DNA of 64,000 nt, from the NCBI RefSeq assembly GCF_026016465.1, contig NZ_CP100390.1, positions 3,454,501 through 3,518,500 on the forward strand. Direction: 5' to 3'. The notes beneath the pieces were generated by a model. The model was given only the letters and a program-made list of their open reading frames with translations. It did not search any database and had not been told where the DNA came from. Positions 9,097 through 16,990 of the stretch are shown here, one piece after another (position 1 is the first letter of the stretch; each line of letters starts with the position of its first letter). A program made the position numbers and the translations under genes. The stretch comes from Alkalimarinus alittae (GTDB lineage: Bacteria > Pseudomonadota > Gammaproteobacteria > Pseudomonadales > Oleiphilaceae).

Positions 9097-9729
9097 CTAC
9101 CGCAACAACCAAACAGACTCAGTCGCAGCCACTTTTCGCTTGAGCCCACCCGGTACATTTTTGCTCTCTAGCAAGCTCGCCACATAAGTAGCCGAGTAAT
9201 GCTGCTTCACTTCTTCGGTGCTCACCGAAAAAGGAGGCCCTGGCAATAGCGGTTGGTCATACTCAAAAGTAATCACCAATTGAGGCGCCTTAGACGTTAT
9301 TTCGATAAGGTGCGAGGCGTATTGCTGCCGCATCGCTTCGGGTAATGCCACCAAAGCCGCCCGGTCATAAATGGCATCCACCGGCTTAAGTGTTTCGGCT
9401 GATAGTAAAAAAATGTCGCCTACGAAAATATCGATATTATCACTACAGTAATGCGTTAACTCGCCTATTTGAGATATGTCAGGGGCAACACCTAGGTCTT
9501 CAAAAAGCGCTTTAACCGCTAGTTCACTCAACTCAGCACCTACGACCTCATAACCTTGCGTTAAAAGCCATGCGATGTCTCTAGTCTTACCACATAACGG
9601 TACAAACACTCGACTACCTTGCGCTAACGTCAACGCGCCAAAGTGCTTAACAAGCAAACAATTGGCTTGTCCCTCATGAAACGCAATCTCCCCTCGATCC
9701 CATTTCTCATGCCAAAATGGCGCATCCAT
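9097..9729 (-). CDS. tpm: Thiopurine S-methyltransferase
   Basis: The product from ATG 9729 is 210 residues, the usual TPMT length, and starts MDAPFWHEKWDRGEIAFHE, the family's conserved N-terminus. A GGGGGG ribosome site sits five bases upstream. The longer frame from 9816 would start inside the upstream terminator and is rejected. The S-adenosylmethionine site appears as RVFVPLCGKTRDIAWL, followed by VVGAELSELAV. Bacterial Tpm methylates thiol, selenium or tellurium compounds, and its natural substrate here is unknown. Confidence 0.92.
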   Translation of the reverse strand: MDAPFWHEKWDRGEIAFHEGQANCLLVKHFGALTLAQGSRVFVPLCGKTRDIAWLLTQGYEVVGAELSELAVKALFEDLGVAPDISQIGELTHYCSDNIDIFVGDIFLLSAETLKPVDAIYDRAALVALPEAMRQQYASHLIEITSKAPQLVITFEYDQPLLPGPPFSVSTEEVKQHYSATYVASLLESKNVPGGLKRKVAATESVWLLR

Positions 9730-9756
9730 ACTGCCCCCCACTGTCTCTGGTTTCTT

Positions 9757-9790
9757 AAAAAGAAAAGGGCAGGCATACAGGCCTGCCCTT
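9757..9790 (-). terminator. Intrinsic terminator of the TM2-domain gene
   Basis: AAGGGCAGGC (9765-9774) pairs perfectly with GCCTGCCCTT (9781-9790) around a 6-base loop. Read on the minus strand, the stem is followed by TTTTCTTTTT. It lies 41 bases after the stop of the TM2 gene and upstream of the chosen tpm start. Confidence 0.85.
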
Positions 9791-9830
9791 ACATGGCATA
9801 AAATATTATTCTGCACCCATTACCGCAAAC

Positions 9831-10274
9831 TTAAAACCAGGGTTTGTTGCCTACAACATAGGTTTGCTCGAAATCTTCATCTGATTTTACGAGATAGAGA
9901 ATAAACTCAATGAACGCAATGATGCCGATAATCATTGACGGTATACCGAGCAATATAAAGCCCAATATAAATGTAACAAGCATTATCACGCCTTGCTTGT
10001 TATAGCCTAAATAAAATTTATGTGCGCCAAATCCACCCAGAAAAAATGCAAACAAGGCTGCTGCAATCTTTTTAGAAGCACCATTTGTCATATTAGCATC
10101 AGCGTATACCGCTTCAGCATTTTCACCATTAGCAGAAAAATCAATTTTGTTTCCGGCTCTAGGGATAGTCGCCCCTTTCCACTCGCTGATATCTAACGCA
10201 TAACGTTTTCCATCATCACCAGAAATAACACCCTTTCGGCTTTCTTCGTTAAACTCAAGAATCTTACCCTTCAT
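9831..10274 (-). CDS. TM2-domain membrane protein with N-terminal cold-shock-like domain
   Basis: The 147-residue product has two parts. Residues 1-60 (MKGKILEFNEESRKGVISGD) resemble an OB-fold cold-shock-like domain. Residues 68-130 form a TM2 domain: AALFAFFLGGFGAHKFYLGY, then a second membrane hairpin. TM2 proteins are small inner-membrane proteins of unknown role. Similar fusions of a CSD-like segment with short membrane domains are known. The gene has its own terminator downstream, and the DUF805 gene upstream on the same strand could share a transcript. Confidence 0.8.
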   Translation of the reverse strand: MKGKILEFNEESRKGVISGDDGKRYALDISEWKGATIPRAGNKIDFSANGENAEAVYADANMTNGASKKIAAALFAFFLGGFGAHKFYLGYNKQGVIMLVTFILGFILLGIPSMIIGIIAFIEFILYLVKSDEDFEQTYVVGNKPWF

Positions 10275-10349
10275 AGCCTATTTCTCCATAAGCTTAATTT
10301 TTAAAAATGATATCTAAAGCAAAACTGCTCGTTACCTAGTGCAATAGTG

Positions 10350-10691
10350 CTACGCTTGCTTAGGGTTGGGTCCGTAAGAATTTTCACCATGGCTGTCTTG
10401 TACTAAAAATATTATCAATACGATGGCGCCCACTATCGGAATAAGCGCAATTAACTGCCACCAGCCTGATCGGCCAGTATCATGAAGGCGTCTAGTCGCA
10501 ATACTAATGCTTGGGATCAGCATGACTAATGAGAAAATAAACGCAAGAAGCATCGTTCCTACTACACCATCTATAATGGCTAAACCAATATAAAATATCA
10601 TATAGAACAGGAAGTACATCCAGTACTCTTTACGCCGCGCTCGACCAGAAAAGTCTGCATATTTTTTGAACGCACCTAAGAAATATTCCAT
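10350..10691 (-). CDS. DUF805 inner-membrane protein
   Basis: This 113-residue protein begins MEYFLGAFKKYADFSGRARR and has the DUF805 hallmarks: FSGRARRKEYWMYFLF, a second segment with the RRLHDTGRSGWWQL motif, and a third hydrophobic stretch. The E. coli relatives are YhaH and YhaI. No biochemical function is established for the family. It lies 75 bases upstream of the TM2 gene on the same strand. Confidence 0.85.
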   Translation of the reverse strand: MEYFLGAFKKYADFSGRARRKEYWMYFLFYMIFYIGLAIIDGVVGTMLLAFIFSLVMLIPSISIATRRLHDTGRSGWWQLIALIPIVGAIVLIIFLVQDSHGENSYGPNPKQA

Positions 10692-11016
10692 TATTTTTTT
10701 CCTATTAAAATAGAAGCTTAATTAAACGAACGCAAATCAAACCCGTTAAATGCTTCTGACGTTTGAATGAGTCTAAATCTCACCCGCTATGATTATATTA
10801 TTAAAGATAGATCAATAAATGCACAATTCAGGGTGATGATAATGATTTACGGCCGCTATGATATCTCATGATAATGCACATTTGTATCAACGCATTTCAA
10901 AAGCAATAGAAATATCACATAAAGGTTGGTAAATATTAATAATATCCTGCATTCACTGCATCATCGGGCCACTCGATTGACTATCAGTACCTGTCTTCAT
11001 TACCCACATCCCCTAC
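10692..11016. other. 325-base intergenic region, no gene seen
   Basis: The stretch is A/T-rich with only tiny open frames, the longest about a dozen codons, and no convincing ribosome site. It should hold the DUF805 promoter on the minus strand. I see no clear repeat or structured RNA in it. Confidence 0.5.
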
Positions 11017-11352
11017 CTATGGGGCACGACCTATCCTATACCCATCAACAATGCTAAATATCCAGACAGCACCAATGGTTAAAGAAATACCCATTGCGGT
11101 TTCAGGGCTTAGAACCCCTTTTGCTAAGACGAGCTGATCTCTAATCACCTGAATATCAACAGGGATCACTCCGCGAACGATTTTCTCTGCAATAATTTGA
11201 GCTTTAATATAAGCCTCAACCATCAGCATCGCGAGGCCAACGATGCTGATCGTTAATACCACAACACCACGTCCCCTTCTTTTAACCACAAAATAACCCG
11301 CTCCAGGAAAGACAACAGCTGAGAATAGTGCAGCTTTAGTCGCGATTTTCAT
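11017..11352 (-). CDS. Small hypothetical inner-membrane protein
   Basis: I chose ATG 11352 (MKIATKAALF), which has GGTGGAG nine bases upstream, over the in-frame GTG at 11367. The 111-residue product has a hydrophobic N-terminal segment with AVVFPGAGYFVVKRRGRG, a second one at about 33-50, an amphipathic middle and a third near the C-terminus (ISLTIGAVWIFSIVDGYRIG). The PGAGYF and DGYR features resemble those of small TM2/DUF5683-like membrane proteins. I cannot assign a function. It is divergent from the miaA-like gene. Confidence 0.65.
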   Translation of the reverse strand: MKIATKAALFSAVVFPGAGYFVVKRRGRGVVVLTISIVGLAMLMVEAYIKAQIIAEKIVRGVIPVDIQVIRDQLVLAKGVLSPETAMGISLTIGAVWIFSIVDGYRIGRAP

Positions 11353-11496
11353 TTCTGGGCGCTCCACCTTAGGTATGAGTTCTCATCATTATAATTGCAA
11401 ATAATATCACGTTCCCCCTTATTAATTGGCATAAATACCCAAGACAACCCAAAGCGGAACGCGTTAAACTATCGTTCATATAAACTATATCAAAAC

Positions 11497-12426
11497 ATGA
11501 ACACACAGGTGAGCACCATCTCTCAGCATCCATTCAATCTAATCGTTGTTCTCGGCCCCACCGCATCCGGTAAAACGTCACTCGGCGTGAAGCTCGCGAA
11601 GCAGTTTAAAGGTGAGATTATTTCAGCCGATTCTCGACAAGTATACAGAGGAATGGATATTGGTAGCGGTAAAGACTTAGACGAATATGGGGCCACGCCT
11701 TATCATTTAATCGATATTGTTGACCCTGGCTATGAGTTTAATGTTTTTGAATTTCAGAAACGATTCTGTGATGCATTTTCAGTCATTCAAAAAAAGCATC
11801 ATCTACCATTTTTAGTCGGCGGTACTGGACTGTATTTAGAGTCGGTGTTATGCCAGTATCAGTTTACTGAAGTGCCTATTAATACCGCGTTAAGAGAAAC
11901 GCTTGCCTCTCAGAGTGATGAAGCGTTAATTAATCGCTTAAAAACACTCAACCCTAACCTCCATAATACCACCGATATATTAGACCGTGAGCGCTTGGTG
12001 AGGGCGCTAGAAATAGCAGAAGCTGAGACCAGATCTCAAAAACCTTCCGTTGATTTACCCACTATAAACCCACTTATTTTTGGTATTAAGTGGGATCGCG
12101 CTGTTTTAAAACAGCGTATCACTAAGCGCCTCAAGCAACGAATGGATAATGGTTTGATTGAAGAAGTCGAACGTCTTCACAAAGAAGGCGTCAGTTGGGA
12201 GTCACTACATTTTTACGGCTTAGAGTATCGTTTTGTCGCATCTTATCTTAAAGGCGAATTAAACAAGAACGATATGTTTCAAAAACTCAACTCAGCCATC
12301 CACACGTTTTCTAAACAGCAAGAAAAGTGGTTTCGTCGTATGGAACGCAAGGGCACGACTATTCATTGGCTAGACGGCCAAGCAGATCCGCATAAAGAAG
12401 CCCTAGAGGTCATTGCCTCATGCTAA
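11497..12426 (+). CDS. miaA: tRNA dimethylallyltransferase (MiaA family, Bacteroidetes-like type)
   Basis: From ATG 11497 the product is 309 residues, the normal MiaA length; the open frame extends upstream to 11395 without homology. The P-loop is G20-PTASGKT27. ISADSRQVYRGMDIG is the conserved substrate motif, and VGGTGLYLES is also present. The family adds a dimethylallyl group to A37 of tRNAs reading UNN codons. This copy has IGSGKDLDEY, HFYGLEYRF and a C-terminal KWFRRMERKGTTIHWLDG, which resemble the second MiaA of Bacteroidetes more than the hfq-linked gammaproteobacterial enzyme, as I remember both. It may therefore be an acquired paralog. It overlaps the next gene by seven bases. Confidence 0.85.
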   Translation: MNTQVSTISQHPFNLIVVLGPTASGKTSLGVKLAKQFKGEIISADSRQVYRGMDIGSGKDLDEYGATPYHLIDIVDPGYEFNVFEFQKRFCDAFSVIQKKHHLPFLVGGTGLYLESVLCQYQFTEVPINTALRETLASQSDEALINRLKTLNPNLHNTTDILDRERLVRALEIAEAETRSQKPSVDLPTINPLIFGIKWDRAVLKQRITKRLKQRMDNGLIEEVERLHKEGVSWESLHFYGLEYRFVASYLKGELNKNDMFQKLNSAIHTFSKQQEKWFRRMERKGTTIHWLDGQADPHKEALEVIASC

Positions 12427-12815
12427 CAAAAATACTTATTACCGTTTTAATCATTGTTGGTGCAGTGGTGTTTATCAGGTACAAAAAATCATTAGATCAA
12501 CAATCAATCGGCAGCAAAACAACGCATACCATCACCATCCAACCCGAGTCAGAAAGTGAATCTCAGGCGAACATAAAATTTATCGCAATCGGTGTGTTAT
12601 CGCTTACGTTGCTGACGGGTACGGTGATGCTTTTTTTAGACTGGCGAGATGACCACCGGTTGTACGATATTAAGATCGTCAACCCGCAAACGGGTGGTAT
12701 TGATCACTATCAGGCATATAAAAAGGACCTAAGAGGTAGAACGTTTACGAGTATTACAGGGCAGCAAGTCGCGGTATCAGAGTTGGAGCGGCTTGAATTT
12801 AAAGAGGTAGAGTAA
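12420..12815 (+). CDS. Hypothetical two-helix membrane protein coupled to miaA-like gene
   Basis: The ATG at 12420 overlaps the end of the miaA-like frame, so translation is probably coupled. The 131-residue product has an N-terminal membrane helix (about 4-20), a polar serine/glutamate-rich linker, a second helix (about 52-72) and a soluble ~55-residue tail containing DIKIVNPQTGGIDHYQAYKKD. The tail looks like a small beta-rich domain. I do not recognise the family and assign no function. Confidence 0.7.
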   Translation: MLTKILITVLIIVGAVVFIRYKKSLDQQSIGSKTTHTITIQPESESESQANIKFIAIGVLSLTLLTGTVMLFLDWRDDHRLYDIKIVNPQTGGIDHYQAYKKDLRGRTFTSITGQQVAVSELERLEFKEVE

Positions 12816-12887
12816 ACCTTTAGCCGTCAAATGCTTATAGCTTTACGGATTAAATGGCAAACCGGCAGCACTGGTAATCACCTCAGC

Positions 12888-12905
12888 GTCGGGTTAAAAC
12901 CCGAC
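12888..12905. repeat. Intergenic palindrome GTCGGGTT-N2-AACCCGAC
   Basis: Two perfect 8-base arms flank AA between two convergent genes. Palindromes built on GTCGGGTT/AACCCGAC, often with an adjacent CTACA, are widely dispersed in gammaproteobacterial intergenic regions. It could act as a terminator. Only this copy was seen in the window. Confidence 0.5.
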
Positions 12906-12922
12906 CTACATTGTAAACACGA

Positions 12923-13396
12923 TTACTTCGAACCTGAATCAGGACGAAACTTGAGCTGCAAGCCCATCAAGAAGTTACGCATTACCTGATCGAGACAGTC
13001 GCGATAATGCTGATGACCCGGCTTACGGAAGAATGCACTCAGTTCATGCTTACTCATCCTCAAGTCAGCTAAATCCATAATGGCCAATACGTCATCACTT
13101 TGAAGGTTGAGTGCTATCTTTAATTTTCTGAAGATAATGTTGTTGTTTAAACGTTTCTCAGGTACCGGTGCTGGCCCTTCTTTCTTACCCCGCTTATCAG
13201 TAATCAAACCATTTAGAAACGTCGCAAACTCGACATCAGTGCACTCTACGTAAGCTGGATCATCTTCTTTTTTTAACCATCGTGTGACTTGGTTTCCTGT
13301 GACCTTATGGTCGGCCAAGGCAAATATAGCCACTATTTTTGGTTCATTAAGGTCTAAGGTAAAACGTAGACGACGCAAAATATCGTTATTGGTCAC
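12923..13396 (-). CDS. yehS: YehS/DUF1456 family protein
   Basis: I chose GTG 13396, which gives VTNNDILRRLRFTLDL, aligning with the E. coli YehS start; CAGGG lies about eight bases upstream. The frame can be opened at TTG 13432 but with no homology. The 157-residue product has two DUF1456 repeats, each starting NNDILRRLRFTL- or NNIIFRKLKIAL-like and containing a W/F-rich KKEDDPAY or RKPGHQHY segment. The function is unknown in the family. Confidence 0.88.
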   Translation of the reverse strand: MTNNDILRRLRFTLDLNEPKIVAIFALADHKVTGNQVTRWLKKEDDPAYVECTDVEFATFLNGLITDKRGKKEGPAPVPEKRLNNNIIFRKLKIALNLQSDDVLAIMDLADLRMSKHELSAFFRKPGHQHYRDCLDQVMRNFLMGLQLKFRPDSGSK

Positions 13397-13582
13397 AAAT
13401 AAGCCCTGATACAGTGTGCAGTCGTGTCCCAATGACTAACTGCCGAGTTAATGGTTTCTATTTTAGCAGGTTTACAACGATCTTTTCTCTATTAAAACGC
13501 GCTAATGAGTTTCGGTTCGCGGCTGAGGCGATTTGATATCAGATCGAAAACATTACCTCAGACAACCCACTTATTAATAGCA

Positions 13583-13597
13583 AGTTATTGTATAATG
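13583..13597. promoter_or_regulatory. Possible Zur-like operator overlapping a -10 box
   Basis: AGTTATTGTATAATG resembles the gammaproteobacterial Zur core TGTTATAATATAACA at 10 of 15 positions and includes a TATAAT -10 box. It lies 45 bases before yibL, the first gene of a run that leads into the zinc-related cluster. The match is modest and could come from the promoter alone. Confidence 0.25.
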
Positions 13598-13641
13598 AAA
13601 CCATATTGACAGCTCAGAATTGAACACTTTAAGGTAACAAC

Positions 13642-13998
13642 ATGAATTTAAAGCAAGAACTACAGCAACTTAATATTAAACTAGACAAAACTCGTCGTAA
13701 GTTTGTTGCCGCTGAAAAACGTTTCGATCAAGAGATCATTGCTCAAAGTCGTCAAGAAATCGCAGCACTCACCAAACAAATCGAATCAATGAAAGGCGCT
13801 CAGGCCAACGAAATAAGCGGAAAAAGTGCCAAAATCAAGGCGATGGCGTTTAGCCGCCCTCTCACAAAAGCGGAGCAAGCCGACATGGGCAAGCTGAAAA
13901 AGTCTGTAAGAGGGCTAGTTGTTGTTCATCCGCTAACGGCCATTGGTCGTGAGATTGGCATTGATGAAGTAACAGGGTTTGCCTCTAAGGCTTTTTGA
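13642..13998 (+). CDS. yibL: YibL-like ribosome-associated protein
   Basis: The 118-residue product begins MNLKQELQQLNIKLDKTRRK, then has an alpha-helical, charged N-terminal half with coiled-coil character and a C-terminal SRPLTKAEQADMGKLKKSVRGLVVVHPLT segment (core KAEQADMGKLKKSV), matching the YibL family. E. coli YibL co-purifies with ribosomes; its role is unclear. The stop codon overlaps the start of the following small gene (TGATG), so the two are probably co-translated. Confidence 0.8.
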   Translation: MNLKQELQQLNIKLDKTRRKFVAAEKRFDQEIIAQSRQEIAALTKQIESMKGAQANEISGKSAKIKAMAFSRPLTKAEQADMGKLKKSVRGLVVVHPLTAIGREIGIDEVTGFASKAF

Positions 13999-14282
13999 TG
14001 CTGAAACAAATGCGACAGTGGCAAAACGCCCTTACCCTCACATTAGTATTAATATGTGTAGGTATTGGTTTAAGCCATAATATCGAAGCAGCGCTCGCCT
14101 TAGATCATGGCGAGCACTGTAGCATTTGTATTTCTGGTAATACCCCGCCAGTCACGATCAGTGACGCAACATTAGTAAACACCGCAATAAACTGCGCTGT
14201 TTTCGAAACATCACGGCCAACCCCTGCGTACCCCATCGCGCTATGGCCTGACTATTCGAGCCGCGCCCCTCCCCTGGTTTAA
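13998..14282 (+). CDS. Small DUF2946-like protein with HGEHCSIC metal-type motif
   Basis: ATG 13998 overlaps the yibL stop by one base. The 94-residue product has an N-terminal hydrophobic signal or anchor (TLTLVLICVGIGLS), then DHGEHCSICISGN, a His/Cys cluster typical of the small DUF2946-like proteins found near metal uptake genes, and a short C-terminal tail. It lies just upstream of zrgA. A role in handling periplasmic metal, probably zinc, is an inference from motif and neighbourhood. Confidence 0.65.
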   Translation: MLKQMRQWQNALTLTLVLICVGIGLSHNIEAALALDHGEHCSICISGNTPPVTISDATLVNTAINCAVFETSRPTPAYPIALWPDYSSRAPPLV

Positions 14283-14404
14283 GTCACTAATTTCAGATCA
14301 ATAACGCTTCAAATTAGGTTTAGTGCCTAGAGCGGCGTTTGTCTGATGCTGTCATTTAACGTTGAAGATTACACAACAACATCGTCATCACCAGGAATAA
14401 TTTC

Positions 14405-14965
14405 ATGAAGCACGTATCGTCTATACAGACACCTTTCGCCTTTTTTATGTTGGTTAGCTTAATATCGGCACCCTCACTCTATGCATCTGACCACGAGGAT
14501 CATCACGAGCACCGTGAACATGGCGCTCACAATCATGGGCACGCCACGCTAAGTATTGTGCAGGAGGATAACAACGTCCAACTCATGCTTGAATCACCTG
14601 CCGCTAACCTTATCGGCTTTGAGCACACCCCAAACACCCTAGAAGAAAAGAAAATGGCTGATAAAGCGCTTATTACCTTAAGACAAGGCCCCATGCTTTT
14701 TAGCTTTCCCCCTAACGCTCAATGTGCCCAAACATCGGTAGAAATAGAATCAGCGTTAACGGAACACACTGAAGATCACGATAGCCATTCAGACATAACC
14801 GTCAGCTATCAATTCGCCTGCAATAATCCCTCTGCACTAAAAAGCATCGATGTACAGGTTTTCACATTATTCCCCTTAACAGAAGAAATTGATGCACAGA
14901 TCATGACAGACAAACGTCAGTTCGCTGCCGAGTTAACTGCACAGCAATCCATCATCAATTTTTAA
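14405..14965 (+). CDS. zrgA: ZrgA-like zinc uptake protein (DUF2796)
   Basis: This 186-residue protein has a signal peptide (FAFFMLVSLISAPSLYA) followed at once by a histidine- and acid-rich stretch, residues 29-46, with about eight histidines. The rest matches the DUF2796 pattern: HGHATLSIVQEDNNVQLMLESPAANLIGFEH (core LMLESPAANLIGFEH). AGGAA lies seven bases before the ATG. In Vibrio cholerae the DUF2796 protein ZrgA is part of the zinc-regulated zrgABCDE uptake system. Here too it precedes an ATPase, a permease and a DUF3299 protein. Confidence 0.85.
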   Translation: MKHVSSIQTPFAFFMLVSLISAPSLYASDHEDHHEHREHGAHNHGHATLSIVQEDNNVQLMLESPAANLIGFEHTPNTLEEKKMADKALITLRQGPMLFSFPPNAQCAQTSVEIESALTEHTEDHDSHSDITVSYQFACNNPSALKSIDVQVFTLFPLTEEIDAQIMTDKRQFAAELTAQQSIINF

Positions 14966-15028
14966 AGATTAACTGCCACAACAGGTCGATATTCGCACCT
15001 GTTGTGGTAGCTCAAGGAGTCACACAAC

Positions 15029-15727
15029 ATGCCGATCATTGAGCTTAATCAGGTTAAGTTTCGCTGGCCTGGGTCTTCAACCTCTGTTATTGATATTGAG
15101 CGTTTCTCGATTGAGAAAGGCGATAAGGTTTTTCTCAAAGGGCCAAGCGGCACCGGAAAGTCGACACTATTAGGGCTTATTGCAGGTGTAAGCTTGCCAG
15201 ACAGTGGCGACGTTAAAGTACTAGGCCAGAACATTAATCACATAAAAGGGCGTCAGAGGGACCATTTTCGAGCGGATCATATGGGATATATTTTCCAAAT
15301 GTTCAACTTGCTGCCTTACCTATCGGTCACTGAAAACGTCTGCCTACCCTGCCACTTTTCAAAACGTCGAAAGAACAAAGCGCTCACCCACTCACCCAGC
15401 CTAAATGCAGAAGCTCATCGTCTATTGAGCGATCTTCAACTGGGCAATGACCTGATTAACCGCCCTGTTGCTGAGTTGAGTATTGGCCAGCAACAACGGG
15501 TTGCCGCCGCCAGAGCGTTAATCGGCCAACCCGAATTGGTGATAGCAGACGAGCCTTCCTCTGCTCTTGATACCGACGCACGCGAGTCTTTTATTAATTT
15601 ACTGTTCCAAGAATGCAACAGAGAAAAGAGCACGCTGCTGTTCGTGAGTCATGACGATACGCTGTCACCGTTATTTGATCAGCAGATTGAACTCAGCAAA
15701 ATCAACCTTTCAAGCAAGAGGTTATAA
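15029..15727 (+). CDS. ABC transporter ATP-binding protein of the zinc-related cluster
   Basis: The 232-residue ATPase has Walker A at 38-45 (GPSGTGKS), the signature LSIGQQQRVAAARA and Walker B LVIADEPSSALD. It is of the LolD/MacB type that partners FtsX-like permeases. AAGGAG precedes the ATG. The permease gene starts two bases after its stop. By position it is the ZrgB-like subunit. MacB/LolD-type systems often extrude or move lipoproteins and do not import ions, so the transport direction is not proved. Confidence 0.88.
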   Translation: MPIIELNQVKFRWPGSSTSVIDIERFSIEKGDKVFLKGPSGTGKSTLLGLIAGVSLPDSGDVKVLGQNINHIKGRQRDHFRADHMGYIFQMFNLLPYLSVTENVCLPCHFSKRRKNKALTHSPSLNAEAHRLLSDLQLGNDLINRPVAELSIGQQQRVAAARALIGQPELVIADEPSSALDTDARESFINLLFQECNREKSTLLFVSHDDTLSPLFDQQIELSKINLSSKRL

Positions 15728-15729
15728 TA

Positions 15730-16989
15730 ATGGCCATTATAAAACTTGCCTTAAAAAGCCTATATAACCGAAGGGCTACCGCACTATTAACGGTGTTTGC
15801 TATCGCTATCAGTGTCAGTTTATTACTGGGTGTTGAACGGGTTCGCACACAAGCTAAAGAAAGCTTTTCGCATACTATTTCTGGCACTGACCTAATCATC
15901 GGCGCTCGAACCGGCCCTGTTCAACTATTACTTTATTCTGTATTTAGAATTGGCAATGCAACTAATAATATCTCTTGGCAGAGCTATCAAGAGATTGCCA
16001 AGCAAAAATCGGTCAAGTGGTCAGTGCCTCTTTCATTAGGAGACTCTCATCGCGGATATCGGGTGCTAGGAACCAATACAGATTACTTCAAACACTACCA
16101 ATTTGGCCAAAACCAGCCGCTGAAGTTTAACCAAGGGCAGCCATTTGAGTCATTATTTGAAACGGTCGTAGGCGCTGAAGTGGCCAAGAAATTAGGCTAT
16201 AGCATCGGCGACAAAATCATCATCGCTCATGGCGCTGGCTCAACCTCGTTCACCAAGCATGATCAGATGCCATTCACCATCAGCGGTATATTAGCGCCAA
16301 CCTCCACGCCAGTAGACAAAACAGTGCATGTGAGCCTGCCCGCCATAGAAGCAATTCACCTTGGCTGGAATAACGGTGCGCCGCCTATGACAGGCTCTGT
16401 GGATACGTCAGCGCTCGATGTTGATTCGTTAGAACCCACTGTTATCACTGCAGCCTTGGTCGGTATGGCGTCAAAGATAAAAGTATTTCAACTACAGCGC
16501 ATGATTAATCAGTATAAACAAGAGCCTCTACAGGCCATCATCCCAGGCGTTGCACTCCATGAGCTATGGAGCATGATGGGCATTGCTGAGCAAGCCCTAG
16601 TGGTGATATCTGGCTTTGTTGTAGCCTCTGGCTTACTGGGAATGCTCACAATGATATTAGCAAGCCTTAATGAACGAAGGCGTGAGATGGCTATTCTCAG
16701 AGCGGTTGGGGCTCGCCCACTACAAATTTTTCTATTGATGATCAGTGAAGCCGGCATTTTGGCGCTCGCTGGCGCAGTGTTGGGCGTGACCCTATTGTTT
16801 AGCCTATTAGCAATCGCTCAACCCATACTTCAAGAAGAATTTGGTGTGTTAATCACCATTTCTTTACTCACAACCTACGAGTGGCAGCTGCTTGGCATTG
16901 TTCTGCTCTCTGGTTTAGCCATTGGCATTGCACCTTCAGTGCGCGCTTATCGAATGTCGCTAGCCGATGGCATGACCATCAGGGTATAG
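15730..16989 (+). CDS. FtsX/MacB-type ABC permease of the zinc-related cluster
   Basis: The 419-residue protein has an N-terminal membrane helix (ALLTVFAIAISVSLLLGV), a large periplasmic domain that includes TTVVGAEVAKKLGYSIGDKI-like MacB-PCD sequence (core VVGAEVAKKLGYSIGD), and three C-terminal helices with the NERRREMAILRAVGARP motif that contacts the ATPase. This is the FtsX permease architecture. It is encoded directly after its ATPase and one base before the DUF3299 gene, so the three are likely one operon. Confidence 0.88.
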   Translation: MAIIKLALKSLYNRRATALLTVFAIAISVSLLLGVERVRTQAKESFSHTISGTDLIIGARTGPVQLLLYSVFRIGNATNNISWQSYQEIAKQKSVKWSVPLSLGDSHRGYRVLGTNTDYFKHYQFGQNQPLKFNQGQPFESLFETVVGAEVAKKLGYSIGDKIIIAHGAGSTSFTKHDQMPFTISGILAPTSTPVDKTVHVSLPAIEAIHLGWNNGAPPMTGSVDTSALDVDSLEPTVITAALVGMASKIKVFQLQRMINQYKQEPLQAIIPGVALHELWSMMGIAEQALVVISGFVVASGLLGMLTMILASLNERRREMAILRAVGARPLQIFLLMISEAGILALAGAVLGVTLLFSLLAIAQPILQEEFGVLITISLLTTYEWQLLGIVLLSGLAIGIAPSVRAYRMSLADGMTIRV

Positions 16990-16990
16990 C

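Noticed and set aside
14283..14404. A Zur box directly before zrgA
   Set aside because: No dyad resembling the Zur consensus was seen; only the weak one before yibL.
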